Shown: piece by piece, positions 45,291-57,239 of the stretch
How positions within the stretch are numbered: position 1 is the first letter of the stretch
How the letters are laid out: each line of letters begins with the position of its first letter
Source of the DNA: Thozetella sp. PMI_491
Taxonomy: Eukaryota; Ascomycota; Sordariomycetes; Chaetosphaeriales; Chaetosphaeriaceae
Direction: 5' to 3'
DNA: 64,000 bases
NCBI GenBank assembly: GCA_021432635.1
Contig: MU270061.1
Span: forward strand, 472,589 to 536,588
The notes under the pieces: generated by a model
Told to the model about the DNA's origin: nothing
What the model saw: only the letters and a program-made list of their open reading frames with translations
The model's database searches: none
Made by a program: the position numbers and the translations under genes

Positions 45291-46935
45291 ATGGCACAGA
45301 GAACAATACCACTGGTTATCAACGGCCGCGATGTCGTGGACACAGAATCAACGGTTTTCATCTCGAACCCAGACAGCACTTTCTCGCCAGGGTGGACGGC
45401 TCAAGGCGCCACCATGAGACACTGCGAACAGGCTATCGAGTCATCTGCCAGAGCGTTTCAATCATGGAGGTTTTCTACGCCGCATGAGCGGATGGAACTT
45501 TTTCGAGGGCTCGCCCAGGTACGCTACTGAGAGCCACAACGACTTTATAAGGAGCCGTGCTTACGTATCTAGCTCTTCCGGGATTCGAGAGAGGCACTCA
45601 AGTCTGTGATCAAGGAAGAGCTACACTGCTCAGATCTATGGGCCGAGATTAATGTCAACGATTGTATAGACCTTGCAGAGCAACTCGCCTGCGTTGTTTG
45701 GTCTGGATCTCTCTCGGGGGTTGTGCCCGAAGTGCGGCGGGGCGGAGCTCATGCCATCGTGTCCAAGCAGCCTCTTGGCATTGTTCTGGGAGTCGCCCCG
45801 TGGAATTCTCCTGCGTTTCTTGCACTCCGTTCGGTCGCTGCACCTGTCGCGGCCGGGAATTGCGCCATCTTGAAGGCAAGGCTAGAATCAAAGGTGTAGA
45901 GATGGCCGTGGGTTAGGTCGACGTCGCTAACCGCGAGCAGGGCTCCGAGCTAAGTCCGCGGACACATCACTTCATTGCGGACCTCTTCAACCAAGCGAAC
46001 TTTCCACCTGGTGTTGTGAACTTTTTGATCCATCGCACTGAGGATGCGGCGTCAATTTTCAAGGCATTGATATCCCATCCAGCGGTTCGAAAATGCAACT
46101 TCACGGGATCGACGGCCGTGGGACGTCAGATAGCCATGCGGGCGGCTCAGTATTTGAAGCCGGTGCTCCTCGAATTGGGTGGCAAGAATTTTGCCTTAGT
46201 TCTGGATGACAGCGACATGGACCAGGCAGCGAGTATGATACTCGAGGGGGCATTTTTGAACGTATGTCAAACGCGACACTCCAGACCGAGGTCCCATTAT
46301 ACCTGGCTACCGTTCCGAAAGTCCGCACTGCTTGAGATTGCTGACACAGACGCCACCACAGAGTGGCCAGATTTGCATGTCCACGGACATTGTCCTTGTG
46401 TCGGAGGGGAAAAAGGAAGCGATTTGCGCGGCCCTTCGCAAAAGGATGGATTCGGCGCGTTCCGCCCACGTAACCGGCGTCATCCATTACCCGAGCAGGG
46501 CACGTATCGCATCTCTAGTGGAAGATGCGCTCAACAAGGGAGCGACCTTGATAGAAGGGCATGCAGCCAATGGCGTAAGCGCGGAACGCGCTGTTATCAT
46601 TGACAACCTCACCAAAGACATGACGTTCTGGCGACAAGAATCATTCGGGCCGCTCTTGGGGATCGCGACGTATCAAACCGTAGAGGAAGCAGTTGCCATC
46701 ATCAACAGCTGCGAATATGGACTCTCCGCGGCTATCTTCACGACCTCCGGGCTTGCGGCAATGAAGCTTGCATCTCAGCTAGAAGTAGGGGGGGGTGCAC
46801 GTGAACGGCCCCACGGCTCACGACGAGGCCACGCTGCCCCACGGTGGGTATAAAAACAGTGGATGGGGCCGGTTTGGTGGGCAATGGGGGTTGGATGAGT
46901 TCGTGCAAACTCAAACTATCATTGTCAACATCTAG
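45291..46935 (+). CDS. Aldehyde dehydrogenase (NAD(P)-dependent, salicylaldehyde/semialdehyde type), one frameshift
   Basis: The gene starts MAQRTIPLVINGRDV at 45291 and ends IIVNI-TAG at 46935. Exon order: NAD-binding part with VAPWNSPAFLALR; after an intron, GSELSPRT, FTGSTAVGRQIA and the general-base Glu in LLELGGKN; after another intron (acceptor before 46362), the catalytic Cys in SGQICMST (codon 46374-46376); then QESFGPLLGI and GYKNSGWGRFGG. The intron at about 45876-45940 is GC-AG if the usual K-GSEL join is kept; a GT donor 18 bases on would add six residues. A run of eight G at 46788-46795 puts the last 140 bases out of frame; seven G would give VGGVHVNG. It is therefore a recent null allele or a sequencing slip. 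Likely role: oxidation of an aromatic or muconic semialdehyde. Confidence 0.85.
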
Positions 46936-47267
46936 AAATTTCTCATTCGCTCAAGCCAGCTTACCACGTCAGAGTTGACGCATTTCGCTTAGTCAGGGGT
47001 ATGGCCGGATGCGCAGGAGAGGTGACTCCGGTGACTACTGTAGGTACTGCGTTCGGAAGAGATCCTAACACCGGAGTAGCGTTAAAATAGCTTGAAAATG
47101 ACAATCTCCTTTCTCCGAACAGACCCTCCTTATAGTGTTTAATTCGGTCTTTACTTTCTTGGATTCCCCTTTTTGGCCTGCTACTCGGTAACCCAATTCT
47201 CAAACCTAGGCCACCCCCCGAACATCTGACGCTTTCAATCTCACTGCCTATCTAGAACATCAGTAGC

Positions 47268-48288
47268 ATGAGTTCGCTTCCATCCCCGGATACGTCGGTA
47301 CATGTCTACGCATTACCGACGGGACGTCTATATCTCCCGGATCGATGGCTCTTCGAAGACGGCGACGAAGACATACAGCGGGCTCGTCAGCTGTCGCCTG
47401 ACTTTAGCTTTCTTATTAGCCACCCAACGGGCGGCCACGTTCTTTTCGACCTTGGCTTACGAAAGGTGGGGTCTCTTCCCTCCCTCATGTATTCATTATC
47501 TTCCCCCGCGGTGTTTCTATCAAGGTTTGATTCTCATTGCAATTACGATTCCCAAGGACTTTGACGGCAACCCGACCGTGATCCGAGCTGATTATCCTTA
47601 CATCTCTCCAATTGTCACTGCAGATGCGGCGGAAATACTGCAACGAGGCCACATCCAACCGTCTACAGTCTCCACCGTAGTCTTCTCTCACCTCCACTTC
47701 GATCATGTGGGCGACCCGACCACCTTCTCCCATGCTACTTTTATAGCTGGACCGGGATCACGGGAAGCAACTGCCCCAGGCTATCCAAAGAATACCCTCT
47801 CCCCATTCCTTTCCGCCATCATCGACCACGAGAAGTATCATGAGCTTTCCTTCGAGAAAGATTGCTGGGTTCCAGTCGGCTCCTTTGAGCGTGGGTATGA
47901 CTACTTTGGCGACGGCTCCTTCTATCTCTTGGACGCGCCAGGCCACATGCCGGGGCACTTGAGCGGCCTTGCGCACACAGGAGAGGACGAATGGATTCTC
48001 ATGGGAGGCGACTGCTGCCACCATCGTGCTTTGCTCGTGGGCGCTCGGCCTGTCAGCGTAACAGTAGGGCCCAACGGAACCCGGAGCTTTCACAAAGACC
48101 CACCCTCAGCCATTTCAACCATTGAAAGGATCAGGGCATTGGAGAACCATGGCTCAGTACTTGTTGCACTGGCGCACGACGCGATGCTGGAAGGGAGGAT
48201 GCCAGAATATCCTGCAAAGCTTAACGGGTGGAAGCAGAGTTTGTGGAAGCAGGAAATCGATGCAGCAGTACAAGCAGCGTATCCGTAA
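47268..48288 (+). CDS. Metallo-beta-lactamase-fold hydrolase (lactonase/lactamase-like)
   Basis: Two exons: from ATG 47268 through LFDLGLRK, a GTGGGG intron ending CCCAAG, then DFDGNPTVI onward to TAA at 48288. The Zn-binding signature HLHFDHVGD (HxHxDH) lies at about 47690-47715. The third His is in APGHMPGHL and the bridging Asp in LMGGDCCHH. N-terminal FDLGL is typical of the AiiA-like (N-acyl homoserine lactonase) branch rather than antibiotic lactamases. No signal peptide is visible, so it is cytosolic. Fungal catabolic clusters use such enzymes to open lactone or lactam rings; the Fusarium benzoxazolinone (FDB1) cluster has an MBL-fold lactamase. It follows ALDH by 330 bp and precedes the decarboxylase by 340 bp, all on the same strand. 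Confidence 0.92.
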
Positions 48289-48632
48289 TGTATCCATAAC
48301 TTGCCTCCGCAAATAAATGCCCATCAAAAATTACACGAGCCAAATTTCCATGCATACAAAATGAATTGCCTGCGCATTGTAGAGGACCTTGACACATTGG
48401 TTATCCCACTGCACGAGCATCGGCACCGTGGCGGAGATAGCGGGGACGTAACCCAAAGTCCCCGGAATATACTAACTAGCCTGCATATACTGTCTCGCGC
48501 TACCCGGGATGGACACCGAATCTAGGGAAGATCCGGTGGTCTGGCTAGCAAACCTACAGAACTGATGGAGGATAAGACTAGACCGCTGCAGCTTTGGTAC
48601 CAGCTGATTATGGAGCCTGCATCGCAGACAAA

Positions 48633-49659
48633 ATGGAACGAATTGACACCCATTGTCATATTGTGCCGCCGAAATGGAGGAAACATTGCGAGGACCATGG
48701 GTTTGCTCAGCCAGATGGCATGCCCACCATACCGGTATGGAATTTTCTGGTTGTATCTGGATCTTCTCGACAGCAGCAGTTAACATATGCAGGCATGGTC
48801 GCCTGAGGACCACCTGGCTTTGATGGACAAGCTCCAAATTAGCAAGTCGATTGTCAGCATCACCTCCCCTGGAACCTATCTTCAGAGCAACAACCATGAG
48901 CTGGCCCGCGAAATTACTCGGGAGACGAACGAGGAGCTTCACCAAATCTGCCTCCAGCATCCTTCGCGGTTCGGCTTTTTTGCATCGCTACCGCTTCCCG
49001 ATGTGGAGGGATCTATAGCCGAGATAGATCATGCCTTGGACCACCTAGGGGCTTCCGGGTTTGCGCTCATGACCAATTCCTTCGGCATATACCTAGGAGA
49101 CAATGCCTTCGACGCGGTCTTTGAGAAGCTCAACGAGCGAAAGGCCGTCGTGTTCATGCATCCAACTACATGCTGCGCCGGTAATATCGACAGCCCCAAG
49201 CCATTAAACCAGTATCCCTCCCCAATGCTGGAGTTCTTTTTCGACTCCGCGCGGGCTGTAACCAATCTCTTACTCTCAGGCACCGTCCAGCGCAATCCAG
49301 ACATAACGTTCCTCGTTTCTCATGGTGGCGGAGTTATCCCTCCCTTGCTCGAACGCTTCACAAATTTCTCCGCCATCATCAATGCCCCGGCATCCTTGAC
49401 CTCCAGCCAGGCCAAAGAGCTTTTCAAAACTCGTTTCTACTTTGATCTTGCAGGGTTTCCCTTCCCAGATCAGATACACGGGTATCTCCGTATAAGTGAT
49501 GCATCAAGGCTTCTGTATGGAAGTGATTACCCATATACGCCGGGGAGCGTAATCGAGAGACAAGGGGAAGAGATGGATAAGGGGTTGCGTGAATTATTCG
49601 ACGAGGACATGGTACGAAACATCTACTCAGAACATGCTCGGACGCTTTTGGGCCTATAG
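48633..49659 (+). CDS. Amidohydrolase-family decarboxylase (ACMSD / 6-methylsalicylate decarboxylase-like)
   Basis: Two exons (48633-48734, 48793-49659) give 322 aa, typical for Amidohydro_2 decarboxylases. The metal motif D-T-H-C-H sits at residues 5-9. The other ligands follow: His in VVFMHPTT, His in FLVSHGGG, and Asp in LLYGSDYPYTP. The SPEDHLALMDKL and SIVSITSPG segments fit the fungal ACMSD-like group, which includes enzymes decarboxylating 2-amino-3-carboxymuconate semialdehyde, dihydroxybenzoates and 6-methylsalicylate. No signal peptide. Co-oriented with the ALDH and MBL genes, which suggests one pathway in which a carboxylated ring or ring-cleavage product is decarboxylated and its aldehyde oxidised (inference). 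The exact substrate cannot be assigned from sequence. Confidence 0.92.
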
Positions 49660-51620
49660 GTAGCGAGATGATCGTTGGGCGATGCGAAAATATGTTCCTA
49701 CAGATAGCTGTCGTCGCTTTAAGATGTTTTCACCTTATATCCAATTAGTTAACTGATCTCTCCTCGCTATTTCAAGCATCAAGGAATCACACGCAAAGAT
49801 GGCCTTGGGTATTTTTCTTTCTCCTCCCCCCCCCCCCCCCATCTTAGACCCTGATCCACAAACCGCTGTGCTGTGATGGCTGCTAAGATACCTGGTGGTG
49901 GATGGGCGTGAATATCACGTGGAGGTATCTATGGCGCTCAGCACAGCAGCGCTAGCTCAAGACGCACCTCTATCGAGCTGGCTGTGCTGTCTCGCTATGC
50001 TGTCAAAAAAGGACCCGTTGGGCCAAATCGAGCCCTTCCGGCGCCGGCTCTGCTAGACATAGCTTCCTCCGAGCTCGACTAGGAGGAGGATGCATTGCAT
50101 AACTCGGACAGGAAGCTCACGGGGTGTGCCAGACAAGGAGCGTCAAAATTGCTGCCAAACTTGGCTTGGTGGCGCCCGCCCGACCCTGGCCCGACCCGCG
50201 GTTTTTTATTTTATTTTTTTATTTTTTATTCTTCGGGGGGTGGCTCCGCACAGCGGCCAGCACAGCGGCCAGCACAGCGCAACGGTTTGTGGATCAGGGG
50301 CCTTTAGTAGGTGGGCCTTATCGGAGGAAGGACTAGTAACAATTGACAGAATTGACAGTTGAACGCGTCTTTGGAGATTCGGCGGTCTGATTCCTCCAGG
50401 CACATTCCCGATAATCTGGGCTTGAATGATCGGAAATGAGGGTCACGCTTATGCATAAATCCGAGGCGGCCCAAGCACACGTGCCACACACCCCAGATCC
50501 CCATTTCCATGCTAAGAGGCGCCGTCCCCTTTAGCGCTGTATGTTTAACGTCAGTAGTGTCAGAGGGTTCAGCTAACAGCTGGTCGGCTGATCCATCCCC
50601 ATAGCTGACCCTAACTCTTACTGTGGATATTCCCCTAGTCAAGTGGAGCGCCTGGTCTCACGTATTTGGTGTCTATGTAGCTAACTACAGATTACTACTA
50701 TGGTCACTAGATATTCCACGTCCCTGCCGGCGGGTCGGTAGAAGCCCAATGAGCTGAGCATCGGCTTATCGTCGAAGCGGTATCGATATACCTTCCTCAA
50801 GTCCGCGGCCGCGGAGTGCTGATACTCATACCGCGCTAGAATCCGGAAAGTATTGCACTTCATCTATTGGAGAACCGTGTCTCCAATTCGACTTGATCCC
50901 TGACCTTCCACAACGTGGATCGCGGAGAAGCAAGTCTCTTGTACCGGCGAACAGCTTTTGCCGGGCAAAAAGCGGGCAGCTGAGCCACTAAGAATCTTGC
51001 TCACAGGGATCTCAGGTCACTATAATTATGCTTACCCCTAGAAAGATTGACAAGCATACGCACCCTGCGCTCGGTCTGCTCTTCGGGCACGAGCCGGCCT
51101 GCATCCACTAGTGTGGGGCGAATATCTGAATACTTCACTTCCAGAGATGCGGCGTGGCTTTGGAGTTTGGTAGAGATGGGTCAAGGCGGCTCAAAATGAG
51201 CCACAACGGCTCGGTATCGCTCCACTCTGCGGCCTGGCTCATCCTAAAGACACCGTCTTGGACACTGGCCACTGACGGGGGTGCTGAGGTGACTGTAGTA
51301 GACGACATATTGGGTAGAAATCTAGCTGTGAGATAGCACTCCAGGATGATACCGTCCTCTGCGTTGTAATCCCACCCCGATTGGACGAAGAATGATACAA
51401 CACCAAGTTAGATTACTCAACTTGTCGACCAATATAGTGGGCGGAGTTAGAAAGGGTAGCTATGTCTCAATGTGGTGTTCTACATTCACCCCCAGGGGTG
51501 AGCGAATTACGACCGCCTGGTCTCTTAACTCCCCGCTTCTCCCATCGATGCTTGTTCTCTTTCGTCTCCATCTTCTTTCTACCTCTCGGCTTCCCTAATT
51601 GGATCCCAGTAAAGTCCGAC
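49660..51620. other. Gene-poor spacer, 2 kb
   Basis: It contains a 15-base C run (49826-49840), a T-rich patch (50203-50232) followed by a 12-bp GCACAGCGGCCA unit repeated 2-3 times (about 50248-50280), and one reverse 60-codon frame (50863-50681) that cannot be assigned. The last few hundred bases should be promoter of the regulator gene. Confidence 0.5.
49826..49840. repeat. Poly-C run, 15 bases
   Basis: Uninterrupted C between the decarboxylase and regulator genes. Confidence 0.8.
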
Positions 51621-54444
51621 ATGCCTTTCCACCAGGACCCTTATCCAGCCAGTGGCGAACCACCATCGTACAATCCGGATCAACCCGAGCCTCCTCCGGA
51701 AAACCCTCGCAAGAGAAAGCGGATCCCCATTGCTTGTGGTGCTTGTAGGGCCAGGAAGTCACGGGTACGTCTCCTGTCGATTGCACCACCCTCTCCCAAC
51801 CACTGTACCCCGCGTTGCCTTACATGGGAGAAAGCAGGCGCTAACTCGGCGCTTCGGTGACGTAGTGTGACGGCGCTCGACCTAAATGTTCGGGATGTAT
51901 AGCGCAGAATGTCGAGTGTGTTTATGCAACACATCCGATAGTAAGCTTTACAGGAACAGGCTTGTAAGACCCTCAACTGTGGATGGTGGAGGTGGATTGT
52001 GCTCAGCTTTCACTAGATCTATCGGGGCTCTGGAGTCGCGTCTGCTGGCACTTGAGCAGGAAGTGCAAGAAATCAAGCACACGCAGCACGTAAACGGGTC
52101 CCAGGCAGCTGAAATTGCTGACGAACATGAGGTGCCACCTGGGGAAGTCGGCGATGACACTTCCTCCGGAATATCGCCGGAAGTTACAGACGGAGTTGGC
52201 ACCCTTGAATTCTCAGTTCAGCCGCAACCTGCTTTCTTTGGTGAGCGAGATGTCAGAGCTGCAGTGTCTCCTGGCCAGCAAACTAACACTCATATGAGCA
52301 AGGTCCCTCCTCGAACATCGCTTTCACACGTCTGATTCGAAGATACATCTTCTCTCAGCTACATGACTCCGAGCCTACGCACCCAAAGGAGTCTGGCGGA
52401 GACTTTCCGTTTCATCGACGGGACCAGTTGGCTGTCTCCGGGCCGCCATCCCCCAGTCACACTAGTCCCCCTCCGATTTGGTCTCTGGGTTCTTCCCCCA
52501 GTACCACTCATTTCCCACCGCAAGAGGAAGTCGTACGTCTTGTACTACGTTTCTTCTCCAACACGGCGATGTTGTTCCCATACATTCACGAGGACAGTTT
52601 TTGGAAAACGTTCAATGTCGCAGCAGAATCAGGATTTAGGGGGGTGCGTTCGTCCTGGCTAGGACTCTTATACATGATACTTGCCATGGCGACCATCACG
52701 GCTCCTGATACGACCGAAACGACACAGCAAGCTGCCCTTTCTGACAGCTTCTTTACCTTTGCAGAGTCTCTGCGCCCAAACCCCCGAACAGGGGATGCAG
52801 GTCTCGAGAGAAGTGAAGCCGCCGTTTCCTTCACGTATCCACATCCTGGACGCACAAATCTAACTCTCAGGATCAGTCCAGGTGATGCTATTGATGGTGC
52901 AATATCTTCAAGGGACAAGACGCTCTATCCAGACTTGGACCGTCCATGGACATGCGGTTAGGTTGGCGATCCAGCTTGGGCTCCACTCTAATGAGACACT
53001 GAAACAGTGTGATCCTCTAGAGCAGGAAGTGAGGGTCCGCACTTGGTATTGCTGCATCCTTCTCGATAGGTTTGTTCCCCGTCCTAGATAGATGGATCAA
53101 CTTCGAGTCCTAAATCTTTTGCGAAGAACATTGAGCCTGACCTTTGGACGACCACCAACTATCCCGGACCACTACATCCGGATACGCCTACCGATTCATG
53201 TCCTCAACTTAGGCTCCAATGACTCTCCGACCTACCAACCGACCCCATGGTGCGCTGAGGAGTGCAGCAGCCTATTTTTGAATGCTACCATGTCAGTATT
53301 CTTTCTTATACATTCTGGCAAAGACATGAGACAGAGACCTGATTGCTATGATTTAATGCAGTACTCTGTACCAGATCTTGAACAAAGTTCTTGATTCACT
53401 ATATGAAAGCAACCTAAGCTCAGGAGCCTTGCTTACAGTTGCCGAAATGGCATCATTCAGCCTGTCGGCAGAGCAAGAGCTCCAAAAGTGGCGATCTTTG
53501 CTACCGAGTTCCATCGTGCTGATACGAGCACCAGGAATCCCATCCAATAATGAAGGCACACTGCAGCATAAATTGCGGGCCGTATTGACTCTACGGTTCT
53601 ATAACACTAGGATCTTGACTCATCGGCCGCTACTTGATCGATTTTTGCAACTCATCGGAAATTCCACGATAGACGAACACGAAACAGCAACTCTGACGCA
53701 ACTCATGGAGCTCAGCACGACGATGTGTCTAGAGTCGGCTGAGTCGATAATCGATCTCGTATACACCGTGATTACTCCCGTCAACCGCCAGCGAGAATAC
53801 TTGGGCGCGTGGTGGTTCACACTCTACTACAGTCTGTCTAACTGGCTGCTAAACTTGCACCAGACTCTTGCTAACTACCCGTGATAGCTTTTAACGCCGC
53901 CCTAGCCGTTGCAGCCACGCTTCTTTGTAGTAAGAGAACTTTTGAGACGCTCCCGAACACTACTCGAAACCCAAGCGATAGGGCGAATTCCTTGCTTGAA
54001 CGTGCGATTTCTTGCCTTTCGCTCCTAGAGAGCAATAGCCGTATGGCGGACAAATGTTCGCGGTTTATGATTGCTATCCGATACTACATCCATGTGCTAC
54101 GTGAGTCTTGCCTTCTTCTACCCCTTCTTAGGTACTTCTACGCACATATGGCCAAAGACAGACCTTCAAAATGCCTAAAACTTCGCTGTCCAGATCATCC
54201 ACGCGCCATCTCGATCGAAGGCGATAGCGCCTTCCGTGTGTCCCCTGCTGGGATTGCAGGGCCCCAGTCACAAGTGGAAAAGAGGATGAATGATGGCACA
54301 ATCACTGTAGATTGGCCATTAATGAGCTTCCTGGACTTCTCCCTTCCAGAGTCGGACATAACCTCAATGACTCCACAAGAGCTTAGTCGCTTCATTACTG
54401 CGGAACATGCGGGGGGATTTGACCACGGGGGGTTACTCTTATAG
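51621..54444 (+). CDS. Zn(II)2Cys6 transcription factor with fungal-specific regulatory domain
   Basis: Start ATG 51621. The zinc cluster is split by intron 1: CGACRARKSR at the end of exon 1 (to 51764), then CDGARPKCSGCIAQNVEC from 51866 (C-x2-C-x6-C-x6-C-x2-C-x6-C). A short leucine-rich coiled coil (SRLLALEQEVQEIKHT) follows. The Fungal_trans (MHR) region runs from VVRLVLRFFSNTAMLFPYIH through WTVHGHAVRLAIQLGLH, and RTWYCCILLDR joins, after an intron, TLSLTFGRPPTIPD. The C-terminal part (LRAVLTLRFYNTRILTHRPLL .. FDHGGLLL) ends at 54444. About eight introns all keep frame, so the gene looks intact. It lies centrally in the catabolic cluster, directly before the MFS transporter (580 bp), the usual place for a pathway-specific regulator. 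Confidence 0.9.
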
Positions 54445-55025
54445 TTTCTAGCTGATTCGGTGTATGAAGGTATAAAAGTAAAAGCTATTGATTTTGAGCA
54501 TCACTCTCGAAGTATTTATAAATATGCAGTACTGGATTGCTCATTTCGAGCTATTTACGCCACGATCATCTGTCTGATCTTTGACTCCCATCGATTTAGC
54601 ATCGCCTCTTCCGCATGATAGCTGTACGCACAAGTCTGGGTTTGCGGATGCGACCTCGATCCTTTCGGGGCACTAGACGCTTTTCTTGGGAGTGCACCGA
54701 GCCGAGTCTGCACTATTGTCGGATGTGTAACGCTTAACTCCCCGGCCACAGCCGGGGTACAACCCGGGAATACTAACGCCACTCCCAAACAAAGAGCGAT
54801 CACTCGAATCGTACGTAAGATTGGTTCGTACTGAGTTAGCTGAAGTCGAAGTGCGGCAGGATTTCTCCCCGTAACTACTAGCGAAGATTAACATCCTATA
54901 TCATATCGTTCTCAGCCTTCTGCTGTTCTTTGACTCCTCTGAAGACAGTGAAACTCGTCATTTTGAGTTCATCGTCTTTCTTTGTCAAAATATTTAACTG
55001 TTCCAAAACCTCATTCCGCATTGCA
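54445..55025. promoter_or_regulatory. Intergenic region with MFS promoter
   Basis: 580 bp between two plus-strand genes. Reverse frames here (54555-54803, 54673-54894) have no convincing support. CT-rich sequence at about 54910-54990 before the ATG resembles fungal promoter/leader pyrimidine tracts. Confidence 0.4.
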
Positions 55026-56862
55026 ATGGAAGTAAATCAGCCCCTTCCGCGCGGTGACGCCGAGAAGGAGTTCGTTCCTTGGGAGAGCCGCGAGGAGAAT
55101 GCCGGGTCGGCTGCCCAGGGGGGCGAGATGGATGAGCCACGAAAGCATCTTCACACGAAGACTTTTCTTGCGGTTGCGGCTATGTGCCTCATATACTTCG
55201 CGCAACTGGTGAGCCTTGTTGGGGCTGGTGCTGTGAGTAACCTCGATCGGCAAGCCATGGCATTTGACATTTTTCTCAACCGAATTACAGCAAGGACATA
55301 CTATTGCTTCCCACTTCGACCGAGCGAGCGATGCGGTGTGGTTCACTGCTCCCATTACCATATTTACGGTTGTCCTTGGTCCAATTGTCTCCCAGGCGTC
55401 CGACTACTTTGGACGGAAATGGTTCCTCGTCGTCTTGACTTCGGCCGGGGGAGTGGGATCTGTCATTATCGCCAGGGCAACATCCATGAACATGGTGATC
55501 GCCGGTTTTGGTGTCACTGGTCTATCATTTGGAGTGCAGCCCCTTCTTCATACAGTCACATCCGAGGTGCTTCCTCGAAGATGGAGAGGTTTCGCACAAG
55601 CGACTGACATGCTCTCGGTTGGCCTCGGGTCTGTCTGCGGCCTGCTGGTCGGCGGCGCTCTTAACCGCACAAACGATATCGCTTCGGATGGATTCCGATA
55701 TTACTTCTACATGGCTATGGCCTGGTACGCAATTGCTGCCGCTATATGCGCATACGCATACAACCCTCCAAAGACCAAGCAGGAAATAGAGTTCCAAGGA
55801 CAGCTCATGGCCAAGTTGGCGAGATTGGACTGGATCGGATATATTCTCTTGGCTTCAGGCCTTGTTCTGTTCTCCGTCGGCCTTTCCTGGGCGAACAACC
55901 CCTATCCCTGGTCGGACGCCCGAGTGATAGCCACACTTGTCGTTGGTCTTGTGCTTGCTTTCGCCCTTCTTGCTTACGAGAGCCTCTTCAAGAAAGACGG
56001 CATGTTCCATCACGATCTATTCAGAAAAGATAGGAACTTTCCTCTTTCATTGTTTTGCATCTTCGCCGAAGGTAGCGCTTTTTTTGCCGCCAATACATAT
56101 TTCGCTTTTCAGGTAAGCTCTTCAACTCCAGCTTCAATCCGAACTAAGCTCTAATTAATTACAAAGATTGGCACCCTCTACGAGTCAGATGCGTTGGCTG
56201 TAGGCCTTCGGTTTGGCGTCGCCTTCATATGTGCCATGTTTAGTGGCTTTCTCGCCGGTTGGTACTGCGCCATCACTCGACAGACGCGATGGATCACCGT
56301 GCTTGCTTTTGTGTTGTTTTCGGTCTTCTTCATCTGCATGGCTACTACTAGCCGAGACACCAACACACCCACATGGGGTTACGCTGTCATACTGGGCTTT
56401 GGGCTCGGCACGACGCTGACGACGCTCATTACTATTGCGCAACTATCTACTCCTCCCGAACTGATCTCTACGGCTAGCGGACTCTTCATTAGTATTCGAT
56501 CCCTTGGCGGTACCATTGCGCTTGCCATATATCAGACATTGTCCATTAACCAGATTAACAATCTCCAGGGCAATATCGCTTCTGCTGGTATCTCCGCAGG
56601 TCTGGCTCAAGCAGAAGTCACGGATTTTGTCACGGCCATTCTACAAAAGAACACGACTACATTAGAGGCGATCCCCGGTATAACCCAAAATATCGTCGAA
56701 GCCGGATATGCGGCTTACGGGGATACCTTTGTCACGGGCTTCCGATATGTGTGGATCACTGCAGAATGCTTCGTCCTTGTAGCTGGCATTGGGGCTGTCT
56801 TTTTGAAGGACACGCAAAATGAATTCAACATGCACATAGATGCTCCGGTGGAAGAGGAATAG
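55026..56862 (+). CDS. Major facilitator superfamily transporter (TRI12/siderophore-pump-like)
   Basis: Three exons: ATG 55026 to the GTGAGT donor after VGAGA, then QGHTIASHF through YFAFQ (56112), then IGTLYESDAL to the TAG at 56862. The hydrophilic N-terminus is followed by many hydrophobic segments (for example FLAVAAMCLIYFAQLVSLV, WLVVLTSAGGVGSV-like and WITVLAFVLFSVFFICMA sequence). The signature DYFGRKWFLVV is the MFS loop 2-3 motif (D-x-x-GRR/K type), and a domain-linker helix KLARLDWIGYILLASG is typical of the 14-helix drug:H+ antiporter/TRI12 group. Located in the plasma membrane, it would move the cluster's substrate or a toxic intermediate. Direction of transport cannot be read from sequence. 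Confidence 0.92.
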
Positions 56863-57239
56863 TAGGACCGGAAGTTAAGTCAGGAGGTGAGGGTCTACTA
56901 TACTGGATGGAAAGTTACGACAATATCCCTAAGAGATATATGGCCTAGCAGTCAGTTCATGTTAAATTATCTCTACTTAGGCTCTTTACTCCGAAGAGAC
57001 TCTTATCTACTTGCCAAGGTATTCGAGCGTTTATAGACCATGCTGGAACCAGTGACCACTTCTCCTCCACCTCTGAGACAATTCCTCTTCATGGCCGGTT
57101 TAATTTCGTTAAGCTTTTTACTAGTCATACGGCACTAGTATTGAGTGATCGGAGAGTGAGAGTTTTATTTGGTTGGGGTAGAACGTCAAAATTCAGCAAC
57201 GTAGAGTCGGGTGTTTCGAAGGTTATTTGGTGGTAAATT
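56863..57239. other. Spacer between convergent genes
   Basis: 3' flanks of the MFS (+) and alcohol dehydrogenase (-) genes. No gene seen. Confidence 0.5.

Noticed and set aside
50681-50863. Reverse 60-codon frame containing a GFYRPAGRDVEYL-like stretch
   Set aside because: Looks protein-like but no family recognised and no flanking exon joins cleanly; left within the spacer note.
54555-54894. Two reverse frames, one with a hydrophobic N-terminus resembling a signal peptide
   Set aside because: Lie in the MFS promoter; no coherent splice structure or conserved features.
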